64,000 nt of DNA from Clostridiaceae bacterium (lineage in GTDB: Bacteria; Bacillota; Clostridia; Oscillospirales; Butyricicoccaceae), in NCBI GenBank assembly GCA_009911355.1, contig QXXE01000017.1, positions 1 through 64,000 of the forward strand. The letters are read 5' to 3'. Position 1 is the first letter of the stretch. Every line of letters begins with the position of its first letter. Below, in pieces: positions 60,866 through 64,000 of the stretch. The notes beneath the pieces were generated by a model that did no database searches, was not told the origin of the DNA, and saw only the letters and a list, made by a program, of their open reading frames with translations. The position numbers and the translations under genes were made by a program.

Positions 60866-62283
60866 AACGCTTTAAAGACACCCTGCCCGACGCGACCGCG
60901 CCGCTGTTCCACGCAATGAACCTGCTCAGCGAGAGCGGGACGGCGCGGTTCCATATGCCGGGGCACAAGGGGGAGCCCATTTTCCAGACCTTTTCAGAGA
61001 TCTTCGCGATCGATTTCACCGAAACCTACGGCACAGGCAACCTCTACACGGGGGAAGGCCCGATCCGCGAGGCTGAGCTTGCCGCCGCCCGGTTTTACCA
61101 CGCCGCAGACTGCCTGTTCCTGACCGGCGGCTCGACGCAGGGCGTGCTGTCGATGCTTGCCGCCGCCGTCCCGCCTGGCGGCGAGCTGCTCATTGACCGC
61201 TGCTGCCACAAATCGGTGTGTACGGCGCTGGCGCTGCTTGATCTCGAGCCGCATTTCCTCGTGCCGCCGGTGCTGGAGCCGTTTGGAATCCCGTCGGCGC
61301 TCGGCACCGCAGCGGTGGAAGCGGCGCTCGACGCGCACCCCGGCGCGCGGGCCTTGCTGGTCACGTCGCCGAATTATTACGGGGTGCGCCAGCCGCTGGA
61401 GGAGCTTGCGCGGCTGTGCCATGCGCGCGGCAGGCTGCTGCTTGTCGATGCGGCGCACGCGGCGCACTTCCCGGCGGTCAGGCTGCCCTCGCCGGTGCAG
61501 GAGGGGGCGGACTGCGCGGTGCTGTCGGCGCATAAAACCCTGCCCTGCCTGGGTCAAGGGGCGTTTCTGCTGTGCGGCGGCGGCGTGGCCCCGGAAGCGC
61601 TGCGTGAAGCCGCCGCGCTTTTCGGCACCTCGTCGCCCAGCTATCCTATTTTGTGTTCGCTCGACCTTGCGCGGGCGTGGGCGGAAGGGCAGGGCGCAAC
61701 GGCATTCCACGAATCTGCGAAAGCCTGCGCCGCTGTCCGCAGCCTGGTCTCCGGCAGCACGCCGTTCCTCGCGCTCGAGCCGGAAATGGCCCCGCACGGG
61801 CTCGACCCCTGCCGGCTGACCGTCTGCACGGCGGGCACCAGCCTGACCGGGCACGCGCTGGCCGATGTGCTGTTCGGTGAATTTGCAATTGCCTGCGAGA
61901 TGGCGGACGCGCGCAACGTGGTGTTCATCCTGACCGGCGCGGACGCACCCAGGAGCATCCAGCGATTGCGGCAAGGGCTGGCAAAAATCGCGAAGCGCAC
62001 CCGGCAAGCGCCCCTGCCCGAAAAGTCCGCGCCGCCGGGACTGCCGCAGCGTAAAATGCGGGTGCGTGAAGCCTGGTTTGCACCGCATGAACGAACGCCG
62101 CTTGCGGACGCGTCAGGGAAGGTCTGTGCCCGTCCGGTCACGCCGTACCCGCCAGGGGCGCCGCTGGTCTATCCCGGGGAGGAAATCAGCGCGGTACAGA
62201 TTGAATTATTGCGCAAAAGGTGCTATAATGAAATAGAGACGGTTTCGCAGGGCTGCGCAAAAGCGCCTGTGGGACACGTTTAA
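60862..62283 (+). CDS. Orn/Lys/Arg decarboxylase family protein (SpeA/YaaO-like)
   Basis: A 473-residue PLP enzyme. The PLP lysine is in LSAHKTLPCLGQGA, with HMPGHKG at the N-terminus and LTGGSTQGVLSML and VDAAHAAHF conserved. It lacks the N-terminal wing domain, as do the short Gram-positive forms. It probably decarboxylates arginine, lysine or ornithine to a polyamine. In Bacillus subtilis the homologue yaaO is followed by tmk, darA (yaaQ), yaaR and holB. Here darA and holB follow. Confidence 0.88.
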   Translation: MKRFKDTLPDATAPLFHAMNLLSESGTARFHMPGHKGEPIFQTFSEIFAIDFTETYGTGNLYTGEGPIREAELAAARFYHAADCLFLTGGSTQGVLSMLAAAVPPGGELLIDRCCHKSVCTALALLDLEPHFLVPPVLEPFGIPSALGTAAVEAALDAHPGARALLVTSPNYYGVRQPLEELARLCHARGRLLLVDAAHAAHFPAVRLPSPVQEGADCAVLSAHKTLPCLGQGAFLLCGGGVAPEALREAAALFGTSSPSYPILCSLDLARAWAEGQGATAFHESAKACAAVRSLVSGSTPFLALEPEMAPHGLDPCRLTVCTAGTSLTGHALADVLFGEFAIACEMADARNVVFILTGADAPRSIQRLRQGLAKIAKRTRQAPLPEKSAPPGLPQRKMRVREAWFAPHERTPLADASGKVCARPVTPYPPGAPLVYPGEEISAVQIELLRKRCYNEIETVSQGCAKAPVGHV

Positions 62284-62293
62284 CCGCTGGCAC

Positions 62294-62430
62294 ATCCCCC
62301 GTCCCCGCCGCAGCGGAGAAAGGGATTCCAAAGGGGCGAGCCCCTTTGGCACCCGCCGCGCAGGCGCGGGGTGCAGGGGCGGAGCCCCGCCGGGTGCAAG
62401 GCAGAGCCCTGCCGCGCAGGCGTGGGGCAG
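62294..62430. repeat. Mosaic intergenic repeat, copy 12
   Basis: CCCCGTCCCCGCCGCAGCGG, a CCAAAGGGGC/GCCCCTTTGG hairpin, one CGCCGCGCAGGCGCGGGG unit and a truncated second unit, between the decarboxylase gene and darA. Confidence 0.75.
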
Positions 62431-62477
62431 GAATAGCGCCCACGGCGGCAAAACACCACGAAAGAGAGGCTTTTCTC

Positions 62478-62801
62478 ATGAAAATGCTGCTCGCAATCAT
62501 CAACTACGACGATTCCCAAAGCGTCATCGCCGCCCTCACCAAAGAGGGTTTCTCAGTCACCCGGCTCGCCACCACCGGCGGCTTCCTGAAATCGGGCAAT
62601 GTGACCGTGCTCATCGGCCTTGACGAGTCCCGGCTCGACGACGCTTTCCAAATTATCCGCGACCACTGCCGCAAGCGCAAGCAGATCGTCCCCACCACCA
62701 CCGAGCTTGGCATGGGTTTTTTCCCCACGATGCCCGTGCAGGTTGAGGTTGGCGGCGCGACCGTTTTTGTGCTCGGCGTGGAGCGGTTCGAGAAGCTGTG
62801 A
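62478..62801 (+). CDS. darA: Cyclic di-AMP receptor, PII-like
   Basis: A 107-residue DarA/YaaQ protein (DUF970): IINYDDSQSVIAALTKEGFSVTRLATTGGFLKSGN and GMGFFPTMPVQVEVGGATVFVL cover the whole PII-like fold. It forms a trimer that binds c-di-AMP, and its output is not well known. Its stop shares bases with the GTG start of holB. Confidence 0.93.
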   Translation: MKMLLAIINYDDSQSVIAALTKEGFSVTRLATTGGFLKSGNVTVLIGLDESRLDDAFQIIRDHCRKRKQIVPTTTELGMGFFPTMPVQVEVGGATVFVLGVERFEKL

Positions 62802-63649
62802 ACGGCTTCGGTTCGCTGGGCCTGCCAGCCGCGCTCCGGCGGGACATCACCGGCGCGCTCGCCTCGCGTTTCCCGCAGACCGTGCTGTTCATCGGCCCGG
62901 ACGCGCGCACGCGCCCGCTTGCGCACACTGTTGCCGCGGCGCTGCTGTGCGGGGAAGGCGGACCCTGCGGGTCGTGCATCTCCTGCCGCAAGGTGGAAAG
63001 CGGCGTGCATCCCGACCTGATCGGGATCGACGAGGAGGGCGAGATCAAGATCGAGACGGCGCGGCGGGTACGTTCGGAGGCATTGGTGCTTCCGAACGAC
63101 GGCGCGCGCAAGGTGTTCCTGATCGCGCACGCCGAGCGCATGAACGTACCCGCGCAAAATGCACTGCTGAAGGTGCTGGAGGAGCCGCCCAAATACTGTT
63201 TTTTCCTGCTCTGCGCCGAGCAGCCCGACCGCATTTTAGAAACGATCCTGTCGCGCTGCACGCGCTACCAGCTGCCGCCGGACGAGGAAGCGCCGGACGA
63301 AAGCCTGCTGCCGCTGCTTGTGCCCTACCTGCGGGCGCTGGCGGAGGGCAGCGAGCTGGGGCTGATGCGCGCGGCGGTGGGGCTGGAAAAGCTGCCCCGG
63401 CCGCAGCAGCGGGCGTGGCTGTCGCTGCTGCAAACGGCGCTGCGTGATGCGATATTTGTGGCGGATGGGCTGGGAGCGCCGCTGCTCCCGGCGGTTGCGG
63501 GGGAGACGCGGGCGCTGGCTGCGCGGCTTGCGTCGCGGCGGCTGTTCGCGCTGTATGAGCTGTGCGGCACGCTTTCTGCGCGGCTTGAGTTGAATGCGGG
63601 TGCGGCGGCGCTGACTTGTGCGCTGACGGCGGATGCTTTCGGCGCGTGA
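62798..63649 (+). CDS. holB: DNA polymerase III subunit delta prime
   Basis: A 283-residue HolB clamp-loader subunit. The zinc-binding CGSCISCRK is preceded by another Cys, and AERMNVPAQNALLKVLEEPP is conserved. The P-loop position reads IGPDARTR, without the Lys, so this copy probably does not hydrolyse ATP, as is known for some delta prime subunits. The start is GTG, overlapping the darA stop (GTGA). Confidence 0.9.
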   Translation: MNGFGSLGLPAALRRDITGALASRFPQTVLFIGPDARTRPLAHTVAAALLCGEGGPCGSCISCRKVESGVHPDLIGIDEEGEIKIETARRVRSEALVLPNDGARKVFLIAHAERMNVPAQNALLKVLEEPPKYCFFLLCAEQPDRILETILSRCTRYQLPPDEEAPDESLLPLLVPYLRALAEGSELGLMRAAVGLEKLPRPQQRAWLSLLQTALRDAIFVADGLGAPLLPAVAGETRALAARLASRRLFALYELCGTLSARLELNAGAAALTCALTADAFGA

Positions 63650-63651
63650 GG

Positions 63652-63950
63652 GCTACGCGGCGGGGCGCTGCCCCTGCACCCCGCGCCTACGCGGCGGGCG
63701 GCGGGGCGCTGCCCCTGCACCCCGCGCCTACGCGGCGAGCGGCAGGGCGCTGCCCCTGCACCCCGCGCCTACGCGGCGGGCGGCGGGGCGCTGCCCTGCA
63801 CCCCGCGCCTGCGCGGCGGGCGGCGGGGCGCTGCCCCTGCACCCCGCGCCTACGCGGCGGGCGGCGGGGCTCTGCCCTGCACCCGCTGGGGCTTTCGCCC
63901 CAGACCCCTGAGATGCTTGCGCATCTCTGCCTCGCCTGCGGGCGGGACGG
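63652..63950. repeat. Mosaic intergenic repeat, copy 13, with six tandem units
   Basis: Six nearly identical units of 33-41 bp (CTACGCGGCGGGCGGCGGGG...CTGCACCCCGCGC), then the GGGGC/GCCCC and GAGATGC/GCATCTC hairpins and CGCCTGCGGGCGGGACGG. It begins within 5 bp of the holB stop. After it the window ends without another feature. Confidence 0.85.
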
Positions 63951-64000
63951 GGGCTTGGTCTACGGCCTGCGCACGGTCGCTTGTGCTGTGCTTTTCATGC

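Noticed and set aside
63654-63890. A possible CRISPR array
   Set aside because: The units repeat in full with no unique spacers between them, and no cas genes are present.

Overview
The window looks like chromosome from a GC-rich, Gram-positive anaerobe of the class Clostridia, probably in the Oscillospirales/Ruminococcaceae neighbourhood. That placement is an inference from gene content: PyrR-controlled pyrimidine genes, a DarA - HolB pair beside a SpeA-like decarboxylase, YesL, PadR and AraC regulators, sigma-54 with a PrpR-type activator, a TRAP transporter, split transketolases and GC-rich intergenic repeats. I see no rRNA, tRNA, CRISPR array, phage genes or full-length insertion sequence.

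Layout. 1-660: two tandem small RNA genes with consensus promoters and terminators converge on a 27-codon hydrophobic peptide gene. The arrangement matches a par/Fst-type type I toxin-antitoxin locus. 627-2731: a divergent YhaN-like membrane ATPase. 3129-4726: a MerR-RDD membrane regulator. 4803-6252: rpoN. 6587-19777: a probable sigma-54 regulon. Operon A (transketolase N and C subunits, racemase-fold protein, iron alcohol dehydrogenase, dctPQM) starts at a near-perfect -24/-12 promoter. A PrpR-like activator on the other strand follows. Operon B (short-chain dehydrogenase, zinc dehydrogenase, second transketolase pair) has a weaker -24/-12 site. 20164-21246: a secreted protein. 21361-27714: pyrR-pyrF-carA-carB behind a PyrR attenuator. 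28030-29158: two small hypothetical genes.

29273-34664: two hybrid histidine kinases, one split by a frameshift. 35032-44517: YesL, a sugar ABC transporter without its ATPase, a GH36 alpha-galactosidase, an AraC regulator and an amylosucrase-like GH13 enzyme, together fitting raffinose-family sugar use. 44559-44760: a 164-bp MITE-like element inside a terminator loop. 44797-46576: PadR, a HAAS-type membrane protein and a GNAT acetyltransferase around a shared inverted repeat. 46743-48305: rsmD-coaD and a coiled-coil gene. 48475-51008: a ComEC-like hydrolase, DUF3006 and lysA. 51305-52344: a GIY-YIG/Nudix fusion and a small basic protein. 52406-56528: D-aspartate ligase-like ATP-grasp enzyme, aspartate racemase and asparagine synthase, the gene set known to build D-Asp/D-Asn peptidoglycan crossbridges. 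57028-58931: a Na/Pi cotransporter. 58950-63649: a C26 amidase, a small Smr-like protein, a QueG-like Fe-S protein, a SpeA-like decarboxylase, darA and holB.

Thirteen copies of a mosaic, hairpin-rich repeat sit between the genes. The observations most worth a second look are the par-like toxin-antitoxin locus with two antisense RNAs, the two-transketolase sigma-54 regulon of unknown substrate, the D-Asx peptidoglycan cassette, the covarying hairpin in the repeats, and the element in the terminator loop.
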